This document shows, one piece after another, positions 53,811-64,000 of a stretch of 64,000 nt of DNA (position 1 is the first letter of the stretch; each line of letters opens with the position of its first letter). The translations under genes were made by a program, and so were the position numbers. Under the pieces are notes generated by a model. It saw only the letters and a list, made by a program, of their open reading frames with translations. It was not told the DNA's origin and did not search any database. This DNA is from Dryocosmus kuriphilus (lineage: Eukaryota > Arthropoda > Insecta > Hymenoptera > Cynipidae): contig CM076189.1 of NCBI GenBank assembly GCA_038277395.1, positions 78,915,421 through 78,979,420 on the forward strand. The letters are read 5' to 3'.

Positions 53811-54650
53811 GGGCAAAAAAGGTACCCGCGAACATATCATTCTTTAGCCTACACTATTCATCCGAGTAAAGCGTTTTTTTTTTAAATAAAAGCTTGTTAA
53901 ATTTTGAAAGATTTGTGTTATTAGATTTTTTCAAATTGTTTAAAAATTTGTTACTCAACAGCAAAGTTAACATTTTTTTTTAACTTTTTCCAAGTTTCGT
54001 TTAATTTAAGACATTCAGATTGATCGTAGAAGACCTTGAAACAGTGTCACAACTGCATAGGAATAAACTCCAGTAGGTAAAAATAATTTTAAAAAATTGT
54101 TATTGTGTCATAAACAAATTAATCTAAAAGTGTCATTTATTAGGATTGTCAATATTTAACTCATTGACATTAATAGATTTTGTGTGAAATGTAAGAGAAA
54201 TGATGTTCCATTACCATTAATTAAGAGAATATGCTTTTTGGTAACTGTTTAAACAATTTTTATAAACAAATTCACAGTTTAGTACCTTTTCAATGAATAG
54301 GCTCAATTTTTGTTTACAGAATCAACTAGGTATCTCTTTTCGATGACATTTTACTGCGATACTTTGAATGTTAACAAAAAATATTCATTATTTAAACAAT
54401 GGTTATAAACAAATTCACATTGAAACTATTTTTTAATGTATAAACTAAACTTTTCTTGTGAAATTACGTTTAATTGATCAGCTTTTATTCAAAGCGCGCG
54501 CAGCGTAGACAAAGGACAATTGTACTGATAGTTTGTTTTTTGTTTATTTTATCGATTTGTTATTTTCTGTTCGCCATTCCTTAAAAAACCTTTCAACGGT
54601 CACAACGATATGAGTGCTTGTTACTAATTTCATAATTCAGTTTCAAGAAC
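53811..54650 (+). repeat. Transib-3 left terminal region
   Basis: The first 80 bp are homologous to the Transib-1 tip (AGCCTACACTATTCATCC versus CAGCCCACAATTTTCATCC). The remainder is inverted relative to 62530-62900. A GC-rich GCGCGCGCAGCG occurs at 54495. No gene before the transposase start at 54651. Confidence 0.75.
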
Positions 54651-56886
54651 ATGGATACTTTTGAGTTAAAACACAGGGAATTATCAGCTTTCTTATTGGT
54701 ATCGAATTCTAAAGATGCATATGTCTTGTTCAATTCTTTAAAAAAAAAATATCTAATATGTAAATATATATATGTAATAATTTTATTGCTTGTAAAAGTA
54801 TACAAATACTTTATAGCAAGAGGGATAGCCAGTATACAATTATTATCTATAATTATTAACTTATAGTGCCGTAGCACTTAGTACTACACACAAGGCACTC
54901 CGCTCGTTCATTCGTTTATGCAGAAAGAACGTAATTTACAACAATTGGCAATATAAAAATAAATCTTTTTAATGACAGATTTGTCTGGATCCGTAAGCAA
55001 CATTTCCGCATTAGTAAATTCATTAAGATATTTTACCCTTAAGGGGCTGTATATAGGACATGAGAATAAAATATGTTCTATGGTTTCTAGTTCTTGTTTG
55101 TTACAAATTGTACATAACAGGTTTGGATCAAACTTATACACATTTCTATTACATGATAAAGTGTAGCAACGATTCGTTGTCAGATGTAGTTGTGTAATTA
55201 CTCTCGTTACTTGAAATTGACAACGGATTGAGAGATAATTCGCTCTCCCATCCACCAAAGATCTGGGAATCTGTGTTTGAATAGATTGTGTTAGCTGATA
55301 TTTGATAATATCCTTACTTTTTAAATATTCAAAATAAGTTTGAAGAATGTCATCTTTACATCTTATCCATTCTTCCAGATCTAAATTGTTCATAATGCTC
55401 TCTTTACCTATAGTTTTTAATACATTCGCAATCTGAGAGGCCCAGTTATATTTAGAATGAGTTGTTTGAAAGTTCATCAGTTCGATTTGTTTTAAATAAC
55501 AAGTTTTTGGCAAACGCTTGCTATCCATCTGAAGAATTTTTATAATCCATTGCAAGGTCAAGGATAGCACTCTATAGCTTAATTTCACTCTACCAATCTT
55601 AAGTCTGAGTGCAGCACTTTGTAAGTTTCTTGGTAGGTGAAGGAGTTTTTTAAAAAAGCCTGATTGAACGACTTCAATATTTTCAAGACACCTTAAACCC
55701 CAAATTTGAACAGCATAAGATAAGATTGATTCAACCATACTACTAAAAAGTTTAATCTTGGTTTCCCCAGAGTCCGCCCTTGACCTTGCAAGGATTGATA
55801 AGACAGACCCTGATGCTAATTTTTCTTTATAGATTGATTTCTGTGTTGCTTTAAAACCTAGTGCTGAATTTGGAATAGGCGTACGCAGGTATAGATACTC
55901 GCTTACAATTTCAATTTGTCTTCCATTAAATAGTCTAAATTTAGGTTCGATCTCCGGACTTCTACCGCCTGTTTTAAATACCACTATATTAGTTTTTTTT
56001 TATATTGATTCTTAACTCATTTATCTGACAATATTCATCTAATGCATCCAGTTTCCTTTTCAAGTCTGTTTTTGAATACGCAAATATTACTAGATCATCC
56101 GCATACAAAAGCAAGAGTAAATCTATATAACCATTAATATCTATGCCTCGCAGCCCTTTTTCATGAAAAAAAATTTCTATGTCTGCTAAAAACAGAATAA
56201 AGAGGAGTGGACTGAGGATTTCCCCTTGTAGAACACCTTTTGTTACGTCTATACAATCAGATAATCCTTCCTTAGTTTTTACACGCAAAACAGCCACATC
56301 GTATAAATTCTTTAATATTCGAATTATTTTTGGAATTACGCCCAAATTAAATAATTTGTTCCATAGTATTATATGATGAACCGAATCAAATGCTTTCTGG
56401 AAATCTACGAAGATTCCAAAGACTTTTCTTTTATTTAATCCTAATTGCAGATGGACAGCCGAGAACAAAGTAAATATATGGTCTAGACATCCTCTTTTCT
56501 TTCTAAAGCCTGCTTGACATTCAGGGATAATATACACTCCTCAGCCCATATCTGAAGCCTATCGCGTATAACCTGAGTAAATAGTTTTGTAATAGTGTTT
56601 ATAAGAGCAATCGGACGATAGTTCTGTGGATCGAGCTTATCTCCCTTCTTATGCAAAATGATATTATAAGAACTCTGGAACATGCTACTGGAGTTAACTC
56701 CTCATCCATAATCTTATTAAACAGCTTTTGGATATAAAGAATACAATTTGGTGGCAAAGATTTAATAAATTCGTTAGTAATTTGGTCATCGCCAGGAGAT
56801 TTCCTCATTTTACAATTATTTATACAATTTACGAGTTCCTGATAATCGATTGAGCGATCTAATTTAGGATGTGAAACTCCAAAGTA

Positions 56887-58209
56887 CGAGGGCCTACCCA
56901 AAAGAAACCGAACTGATGTTGTGGGGAGCGGAGTTGTTGTAGTACCGGGTTTTTGCCGGTGGGTGCGTGTAGAGGCACTTTTCACCAGTTAGTATACCAA
57001 CTGCTATCACTGTGTAAGGTTGCATTTGGTGTGTGTAATTTTTTTTGTGACTGTTGCTTTGCGCGCTCGTCGTTTTTTGTGATGGTTGATTTTCGTGATC
57101 AGCTTGCCAACGTGAGGTTTTGCTTCCTGCTCGGGAAAACGGGCACAGAAACTCTTCAGATGTTAAAAACGGCCTACAAGGATGATGCTATGGGAAAAAC
57201 TCAATTGTTCGAGGGGTTTTCTCGTTTTAAAAGTGGAGAAATGTCAATTGACGATCAACCTCGCTCTGGACGTCCTTCAACGGCCCGAACCGACGAACAT
57301 GTTGAAAAAATTCGTGAAATCATCCTGGAAGATCGACGAAGGACCACCGAAGAAGTTGTGGAGAAATCTGGCGTGAGTTGGAGTTCAGTACAGAGAATTC
57401 TAAGTGAAGATTTGGGGATGAGAATGGTGGCTGCAAACTTTGTTCCTCGACTGCTGGCTGCAGAGCAAAAACAAGGCCGCGTGCAAGCATGCTCTGCTTT
57501 GAAGGAGGAATTCCAAAATGATCCAAACTTTTTTTCCAAGGTCATAACAGGTGACGAATCGTGGTGTTATGGATACGATCCTGAAACTAAGCAACAGTCA
57601 AGTCAATGGAAGACTCAAAATTCGCCTCGCCCTAAAAAAGCTCGTCAGGTGAGGTCAAACATTAAGACGATGCTCATTTGTTTTTTCGATATGAGAGGAG
57701 TCATCCATTCAGAATTTGTTCCACCGGGTCAGACAGTTAATCAGTCATTTTACCTGGAAGTCTTGAAAAGATTGCGCAGCAGCTTACGACGGAAAAGGCC
57801 TGATTTGTGGCAGTCGGGGGACTGGTTTTTCCACCACGACAACGCCTCTGCTCACACAACTCTTTCTGTGCGCCGATTTTTCACCAAAAATAGCATGGCC
57901 ACTGTTCTTCACCCACCCTATTCACCCGATTTAGCCCCCTGTGACTTTTTTTTATTCCCCCGAATAAAAAGGGACATGAAAGGAAAGCGTTTTGCGGACG
58001 TAGCTGAAGTGAAGGAAAAAACGACGGAGGCGCTGTCAAGCATGACAAAAGAGGAATTTAAAAAATGTTTCGAACAATGGAATAAAAGATTAGATAAGTG
58101 TATTGTCTCCAATGGAGAGTACTTTGAAGGAAATTAAATTTTTTTTGTAGAAAAATCAAAATAATAACTTTGTACAAAAGTAGTTCGGTTTCTTTTGGGT
58201 AGGCCCTCG
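56887..58209 (+). mobile_element. Full-length mariner (copy 2), 1323 bp
   Basis: TA on both sides (56885-56886 and 58210-58211). Tips CGAGGGCCTACCCAAAAG are perfect inverted repeats here. Same length as copy 1 (7912-9234) and nearly identical to it. Inserted in the LINE2 reverse-transcriptase region. Confidence 0.94.
57082..58137 (+). CDS. Mariner transposase (DD34D), intact frame
   Basis: A 351-residue cut-and-paste transposase. The start is chosen at MVDFRDQ (57082) for family length, although the frame is open from 56953. N-terminal paired helix-turn-helix (SGRPSTARTDEHV, SGVSWSSVQRIL), catalytic core with ITGDESWCYGYDPETKQQS, FHHDNASAHT and PPYSPDLAPCDFFLFPRIKR. Second-to-third aspartate spacing is 34. 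All catalytic residues are present and there are no stops. It keeps DFFLFP where copy 1 has DFCLFP, but has HDNAS where copy 1 has the more usual HDNAP. Possible source of active transposase. Confidence 0.94.
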   Translation: MVDFRDQLANVRFCFLLGKTGTETLQMLKTAYKDDAMGKTQLFEGFSRFKSGEMSIDDQPRSGRPSTARTDEHVEKIREIILEDRRRTTEEVVEKSGVSWSSVQRILSEDLGMRMVAANFVPRLLAAEQKQGRVQACSALKEEFQNDPNFFSKVITGDESWCYGYDPETKQQSSQWKTQNSPRPKKARQVRSNIKTMLICFFDMRGVIHSEFVPPGQTVNQSFYLEVLKRLRSSLRRKRPDLWQSGDWFFHHDNASAHTTLSVRRFFTKNSMATVLHPPYSPDLAPCDFFLFPRIKRDMKGKRFADVAEVKEKTTEALSSMTKEEFKKCFEQWNKRLDKCIVSNGEYFEGN

Positions 58210-61200
58210 TATATTATGCAATCTATTAATCTTTTCATAAAATGAGCACAAAAATACTCATGCCACATCTCTAGGGATAGTGATGAATTTTGAAGTAAAT
58301 TTTTAATACGAAATCTATTTACCGCCGACCAGAACTCTGTTGAGTTTCTAACGTTCGCTAGTTCGTTCAGCCCTTTAATTTCGAATTGTTTTTTTTTTCA
58401 TTGTTACAAAGTATCTTATAAGAAGATTTTTTTTAGCAAATATTCATATTTTTCGTTATCGCTTGAATTTCTGCATTTTTTTAGAGTTTCATTTAAATTT
58501 TTTTTCTGTGAAATGCAGTCTTTATCAAACCACGGTTTGGAGCAGTTACCGGGGCCGTTTTTACCTACAGATCTAACCATATTTAATTCTACAGCAGTGG
58601 ATTTAATTGCAGTAACTAAATTTGCGAATTGTTCGTTAACGTTATATAAATTTGAATCCCTAAGAGTAAGTTCCGAGGCTTCCATTTTTTCTTTGTACTT
58701 TTCAGCGGCCTCTGATTTCCAAGTGATAACAGAACCTTTCACCGCTTTGCTTTTTAAACCGGTAACTTGGTTCCCTTCACTCAGTGAAATCAACTATACA
58801 ATTCAAGCCTATAATATTTGACCATACAAGATCAATCACACTCGCAGCTTTACGTCTAAGAAATGTATGTTCCGCCGGACGGTCACCGCATGATCGTCCA
58901 TTCACCAAAGTAAAACCATTATTTTCCATTAATTCTAAAATCTGTTCACCTCTTTTATTTATGGTTAAATCGAGTGATTTTCTGTTGTGAAATAGAGTTG
59001 TATCTTTAAATACTTCTTGGTTTAAATTATTCTTTTCACCAACCCCTAGCATTAAAATCACCTCCAATATAAAAAATAGCATTTGGATAACGTATTTGAA
59101 TTTCATAAATTTCAGATTCTAATAATCCTAAGCAAGTCCTTGAGTCCAAATCAGGTTTTAAATATACTAGACCAATAATAAATAGACAATCTTCTTTAAG
59201 AGTCTTTAAAAAAATCCACCCTGTTGATAATTCTACTATTTCTAAATTTATTTTACCTTTTTTTGACAGAATAAGAAGACCTCCACTCGCTCTTCATGTG
59301 CTTTTCTCTTTGATAGCGGTACTCCAAATTGCATTGTAATTGAGCCAATGAGCGGGAAGCTTATGTGGTTAATAGGTGAGCCATGTTTCCGATATGCAGA
59401 AGATATCGGCGTTGACTTGAGGTATGTCGTTATCCAAATTTGAGTATCCATGTAGATTCCAAAAAATTATTTTCAGGTCCGTGCTGGTTATTCGATCTTC
59501 AATTTTTGTAGAGTTTTTTTCTTTTATAGAATCCGAGGAGTATTTTGTTTCATCTGGAATTCTGGAATTTCCAAAAGCTATCAGATATCCTCCTTCTTCG
59601 TTCGAGGAGAGTGAATGATTTGGATGCCTGAATCCTTGCTTAAAAAATTGTATTGTTTGTTTATCATTGGTGATTACACAATCCGACAGTAAACTAAGAG
59701 GAAGCTTCGATATTGAGTTTACTCCGAATATTTTTCCGTCGATGAAAAGTTGATTATGCAATAAAGAGGCTTTAAATCCTTTGTTTTTAGCCCTTTTTAA
59801 GAAAGGAAGAAGCGACTTCCTTTCTGCTTGCACCTTTTTCGAGAAATCATCTGATAATCCTATCCGGTTTCCTTTCAGATTGCTTACATTGGCCATAAGC
59901 ATTTTCTTGTCATTTAATGATAGAAGTTGAACCAGGATTGGACGGGCATAATTTTTTGCATCATTTACTAAGCGTTTCACCTCTTCGAAGTGAGCCTCAT
60001 AGTCTGGTAATTTAAGGTTGTTCTTTATCAGAGCGAGAATTATATCCTTTGTATCTTCATTCTCCTTTTCTTCTATTCCAAAGAAGATCACATTATTTTT
60101 TCTCACCTGCCTTTCAAGGAAATCAATTATGTGGGTTTGACTCGCCAACTCTGACTTTATAAATTTTGTTTTCTTCTCTTAGCGCCTTGTTTTCATTTGA
60201 CAGCTGATCAACCTTATCATCTAATGAGCCGATCGATTGTTCTATTGAGTCGAATCTTCCCATCAAAGCAGAAAACTGCTCAGCCGACATTTGTGTTGCC
60301 ATCAATTCTAGTAATTCCAATTGGAATTAACAGATGTAGCGATACTCGAGATCAAGTTCCCAAGGAAAAACCAACCGTCAACTGGCAAAAATTGTTTTTT
60401 AACCACTGAAAATCGTAGAAAAACTTAACTTAACACAATCACTCTTTCGGCCGGAACAACTCCATCAATCCACCACTTTTTTGTCAAGTTTTGACATTAT
60501 TATCTGTCAAACTTCACGAAAACTGATACGAGCGAAATGACATGCGTCCTGTCTAACTGACTGCACAGCAGCGCCCAAAAAAAACAAAATATTTTATTCC
60601 AGAAAATTTGTTAGAGTTAGTGCAAAAGAGGCTAATTCATTATTTCGGACCTGCTTTCAATAAGAGATTGAAAGCTTCTTTTTCTAATAAGGATAAGTTT
60701 TTGGAACATAATAAGTCATTGTTTTATGCTGTGCTTTCGGATTCAGAAGCTTCAACTTCGAAATCTCGAAAGGCTAAATATTTTCAGGAATACTCAGGAA
60801 AAGCTAAAAGAAGAAGAACTGAAGCATTATAAAATTTTGATCCTGAAAATGAAGATGATTTTCTCGAAAGCTTGCAAACTGCAGATGAGGTTACTGTGGC
60901 TGACATCATCAGGAAAGGTTTATCAAGTGAAGAAGCTGCGAATATGGAATCTGGTACATCACAGACCATAAGTGTACTACCGACACCTTTTACTGACGAT
61001 GATGCACTTGCCCTTTCTATGGACTCAAAGTTAACCAAGAATAAATATGAACTTTTGAGGAAACTTCGGCAAGAAGAAAACTGTGACATTCTTCCACCTT
61101 ATAAGTACATTACAGATGCAAAAAATGAATACTACCCTTCAACTTCAGCGATTGAAATCAATGAGACGGGAGCTACTATCCAACTACCAGAACTTCTAGA

Positions 61201-62450
61201 CCATACTATAAAGGTATTGTTAAAAGTTGAAACTGTAACACCTCCTGAAAATGCCAAGAAATTAAAGCTAACATTAAATTACGGTTGTAATGGTACCTCT
61301 GGAATATATTCTTACCAGCACAAATAGGAAAATTGTACAGAACGTAGAACTTCAAGTATTTTCTTGCTATCAATGGTTCCTCTTTGAGTTGAAGATATAA
61401 ACGAAAATTTGCATACACCAATCTGGCAGAATTCTCGATCTCCTTCGCCTAACACTTTTCTCCTAATATCATTCCAGTATGCAGCAGAGAAGACAGATAA
61501 AATTCATGCTGAGCTTCGAAGTATTAAATCTCAAATAAAACGATTGTAGCCAAGTAATGTTGAGGTGAATAGCAGCACATATTATGTGGAGCACGAATTG
61601 ATTTGCACGATGATTGACTGAAAAGTGTGTCAAGACATCACCAGAACTACTGCTTCGTCCAACTGTACCGTCTGTGGAGCAAAGCAAAATGCAATGGAAA
61701 TGAACCAGCTTGATACGTTAAGAATGAGAGAAGAAAATCCGTCTTCATTTCAATACGGACATCAGATGCAGCATGCGTGGATTCCATTTATGGAATGTGC
61801 CCTACATTTTGCGTATGGTTTACCATTTAAACAGTGGGCCTGTAGATTGGATGCACATAAAAAGATATTGAATGAAAGAAAGATGTACATCCAGAATGAA
61901 ATTCACACTCAGTTAGGCTTAATCGTGGATGTTGTGAGGCAGGGAAGTGATTCCACGAACGACGGAAACATGGCCAGAAAATTCTTTGCGAATTACGACA
62001 CAGTATCAAAAATAAATGGTTTGAGCAATCAGTTACTCAAAAACTTTTAAATCATTTTACAAGTCTCAGCTAGCGAGAAAGCGATTCACGGTAAACGCTT
62101 TATAAGATTGATACCGAGACTGCAGGTCTGTTTGTAAAGAATATGATTGGGTTTTTATGCCAGCATCAGTGCATAAGATTCTGATGCATGGAGCAAATCT
62201 CATTGACTCTTTTGTGATACCAATTAGTCAATTATCTGAAGAGGCTCAGGAAGACATAAACTAAGACCTGAAAAGAGGTCGAGGAATTAATACAAGAAAA
62301 TCATCTGCAATCAAGGAGCGCGAAAACTTGTTGCACTTTTTGTTGTCTTCTGCTGATATTTATTTGGAAAGCTTGAGATTTCAGTTTCCTCCGATTGAGA
62401 GATCACTGCTTCCAGAAGCTGAAGCACTTCTTCTGAATACGACGTGAGTT

Positions 62451-62904
62451 CAGTGGATTAAGAAACGATCGAAGTTGTCAATCAGCAATAAATGGACGTA
62501 AAATGCATTTCTTTATAACTATGGTTTAAATAGTGAATAATTGTTGTCAACTTGCAAAGTATCGCAGTAAAAAGTCATCGTAAAGAGATACCTAGTTGAT
62601 TCCGTAAACAAAAATTGAGCCTATTCATTGAAAAGACACCAAACTGTGAATCTGTTTATAAATATAATGGAACATCATTTCCCTTACATTCTATACAAAA
62701 TCTATTAATGTCAATAATTTAAGCATTGACAATCCCAAAAAATGACTGTTGTTCACTAATTTGTTTGCGACACAATAACAGTTCCTTAAAATTATTTTCA
62801 CCAACTCAAAATTATTCGCATATAGTTGTAACGCTGTTTTAGGGTATTCTACGATCAATCTGAATGTCCTAAAAGAAATGAAATTTGGAAAAAGTTTTTA
62901 AAAA
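62451..62904 (-). repeat. Transib-3 right subterminal repeat, truncated
   Basis: Inverse of 53990-54440 (shared GTCAATA..TTAA, TGCGACACAATAACA-type and TCTACGATCAATCTGAATGT blocks). Similarity ends at about 62904, short of the terminal heptamer, where AAGGGATT-type sequence begins. Confidence 0.75.
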
Positions 62905-64000
62905 AATGTCAGGGTTTTAAGGGATTAACGTATTTTTAGGGATTTTAATACTTTGGTGTTTTTCTGGGAATTTAGATATATCTTATGGATTTTACGTAAG
63001 TATAATTGTATAAGTCAATAAACTCATCATTTTATGGGATTTTAAAAACCTTTTTACTGATTTAGAAACACTTTCTCTAATTTCAAAGAATTCCAATGTA
63101 TCTCCAGAGATAATTATGTACATCCAGGTATTTCAAGGAATTTCGTAAAGTTCGAAAATATTTGAAGGGATTTTAGAAGATTTCCATGCACTTCCGAGGA
63201 TTTTAAGGCTTTCCGAACGATTTTGCTAAAAATTATGGAACGAAAGTTTATTAAAATATCTTAATGTTTGAGATTTTCGCTTTTTTTATAAGATTCTAAA
63301 CTACTTGCATGAATTCCAGGGAATTCAGGGTTTTAAGTGTTTTACAGGTCGAAGGGAATTTATTTGTGTGATTGCAAAATTGCAAGTCACAAGCTTGAAA
63401 ATTTCAAATTATCAGCGATTTAATAGTTTTTATTTTTATTAATTTTGAATCTAAAGTCGATTTTTAAAGACTCGGAAGCTGCATTGTGAATATATCCAAT
63501 TACCATAAAGCAATAATGAATATTAAGGAATTGCTTTACTATTTTTAATTTCTTATCATTTCCAATATAATAATTCCGATATAGTAATCCCGAAAAGTAG
63601 TCGAATTTCCAGCTCTTGAACCAGAAATATAGCAGTTCAAATTTCCACAAAAATAGATGAATTCTTAATGGTGAAAGAAGTTAAATTTTCAACGAAAAGT
63701 TGAATTTTTAGTAGTAAAACAGTTATATTTTCAACAACAAAAATAATTTTTAACAGAATTTTGAACAAACTTTAAGAGTTTAAAAGATACTCTAAAGAAT
63801 TTTTAAGAATTTTGAGGGCTTGGGAAGCGTTGCAAAAGATTTTTAATGATTTTTAAGAACTTAAAGAATTTTATAAAGCGCTCGAAGTATTTTAATCGAT
63901 TTCAAAAGATTTTTTTAAATTTCAAATGAATTCAAGCCATTCTATGGATTTTCAGGAGATTTGAAAAGAACTAAAATCATTTGAAGTAATTTTTAGTCAC
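62905..64000. repeat. Degenerate AT-rich short-motif repeat
   Basis: Same character as 1-620: irregular iterations of TTTTAAGGGATT, GAATTTTAAG and related motifs. 62915-63095 is collinear with 24114-24310. No gene seen; a frame at 63420-63650 lacks any coding character. Confidence 0.7.

Larger units (their letters stand above)
54908..60320 (-). pseudogene. LINE2 polyprotein: ORF1-like, endonuclease, RT, zinc knuckle
   Basis: The N-terminal coiled coil (60320-60123, FDSIEQSIGSLDDKVDQLSN) shifts frame into 60148-59369, which joins an ORF1-like RNA-binding region (FLERQVRKNNVIFFGIEEKE, ARPILVQLLSLNDKK) to the start of the endonuclease (LKIIFWNLHGYSN, ADIFCISETWLTY) in one frame. The endonuclease continues at 59106-58777 (MENNGFTLVNGRSCGD, AASVIDLVWSN). 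RT lies at 56985-55989 (CKMRKSPGDDQITNEFIKS, CQAGFRKKRGCLDHIF, FGIFVDFQKAFDSVHH, VLQGEILSPLLFI, LLYADDLVIFAYSK). The C-terminus 55984-54908 is a long open stretch ending in CTICNKQELETIEHILFSC, a CCHC-like knuckle. YADD is intact. A mariner and several frameshifts break it. Confidence 0.83.
54753..60576 (-). mobile_element. LINE2: non-LTR retrotransposon, near full length
   Basis: Minus strand, 4.5 kb without its mariner. The 5' end is near 60576 (GGGCGCTGCTGTGCAG) and the 3' end near 54753. The flanks look like an imperfect A-rich target duplication (about 54740-54752 and 60577-60592, both ending in AATAT). It sits in the Transib-3 N-terminal coding region. The clade is uncertain; the single fused ORF and C-terminal zinc knuckle resemble elements common in insects. 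Confidence 0.82.
54651..62450 (+). pseudogene. Transib-3 transposase, split by LINE2
   Basis: The N-terminus 54651-54752 (MDTFELKHRELSAFLLVSNS) is followed, beyond LINE2, by 60593-62450: LIHYFGPAFNKRLKASFSNK, FTDDDALALSMDSKLTKNKY, LKLTLNYGCNGTSG, LICTMID then a stop, CTVCGAKQNAMEMN, QHAWIPFMECALHFAYGLPF, TNDGNMARKFFANYD, ASVHKILMHGANLIDSFVIP and QLSEEAQEDIN followed by a stop, RKSSAIKERENLLHFLLSSA. The region shows the CxxC pair, the GN.AR box and the SEEAQE box with the presumed catalytic Glu. At least five stops or frameshifts. It differs strongly from Transib-1 and -2 in the N-terminal third. Confidence 0.78.
53806..62904 (+). mobile_element. Transib-3 DNA transposon, right-truncated
   Basis: Its left tip was CACAGTGGGGCAAAAAAGG, split by Transib-2 (44915-44921 and 53806 onward). 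Long inverted regions, 53990-54440 versus 62530-62900, share GAATAGGCTCAATTTTTGTT and ACATCATTTC(C/T)CTTACATT-type blocks. The outer 180 bp of the right end are missing; the sequence passes into AT repeat at 62905. The broken transposase is interrupted by LINE2. Confidence 0.78.

Noticed and set aside
63420..63650. 76-codon minus-strand frame
   Set aside because: Biased AT-rich composition inside degenerate repeat; no recognisable feature.

Overview
Eukaryotic, AT-rich, animal DNA, most likely from an arthropod and probably an insect. The evidence is spliceosomal-type splice sites and a dense mix of animal transposon families: mariner, Tc1, hAT, Transib (the RAG1-core family), a DDE/SWIM-type DNA transposon, Gypsy, two non-LTR retrotransposons (LINEs) and at least four Penelope-like elements (PLEs). 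I see no bacterial operons, rRNA, tRNA or CRISPR. Most coding regions are broken copies of transposable elements (TEs) nested in one another.

Layout. 1-620 is a degenerate AT repeat. A short putative exon (875-958) and a longer one (23433-23914) have canonical splice signals in compatible phase. They may belong to one unrecognised host gene, in which case the 22 kb between them is an intron packed with TEs. That interval holds a mariner remnant (1845-2285) and a DDE/SWIM transposon with long inverted termini (about 2335-6675). It also holds a PLE (PLE-D) split into 6790-7245 and 21067-22980. Between those halves lie LINE1 (7246-14298, containing a 1323-bp mariner and a Tc1 element) and a Gypsy element (14299-21066). 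The Gypsy carries a palindromic hammerhead-bearing insertion (17294-18075), and its 5' LTR carries a deleted mariner.

The right half, 24688-62904, is a cluster of three diverged Transib transposons. Transib-1 (24688-44903) contains a 715-bp MITE, PLE-A (27990-36969, itself carrying two small MITEs and a 4.1-kb hAT) and PLE-B (37535-44134). Transib-2 (44922-53805) begins and ends with the RAG-type heptamer CACAGTG, is flanked by a 5-bp duplication CAGTG, and is interrupted by PLE-C (47029-51175). Transib-2 itself landed in the terminal heptamer of Transib-3 (53806-62904), which carries a near-complete LINE2 (about 54753-60576) containing a second 1323-bp mariner. 62905-64000 returns to degenerate AT repeat.

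Main observations. (1) PLE-A, PLE-B, PLE-C and the palindrome in Gypsy all carry hammerhead-ribozyme-like cores in which GAAA is followed by a self-complementary tetranucleotide (ACGU or AGCU) and then H. This architecture suits dimeric hammerheads. (2) PLE-A, -B and -C and the palindrome have 10-12-bp target duplications, and PLE-A, -B and -C are all inserted in Transib sequence. (3) Transib ends match RAG recombination signals and have long inverted termini built from tandem, partly dimeric repeats. (4) Two near-identical mariner copies keep long open transposase frames and are the youngest-looking insertions. Organism, clade and host-gene assignments are inference; the repeat structures, termini and duplications are read from the sequence.
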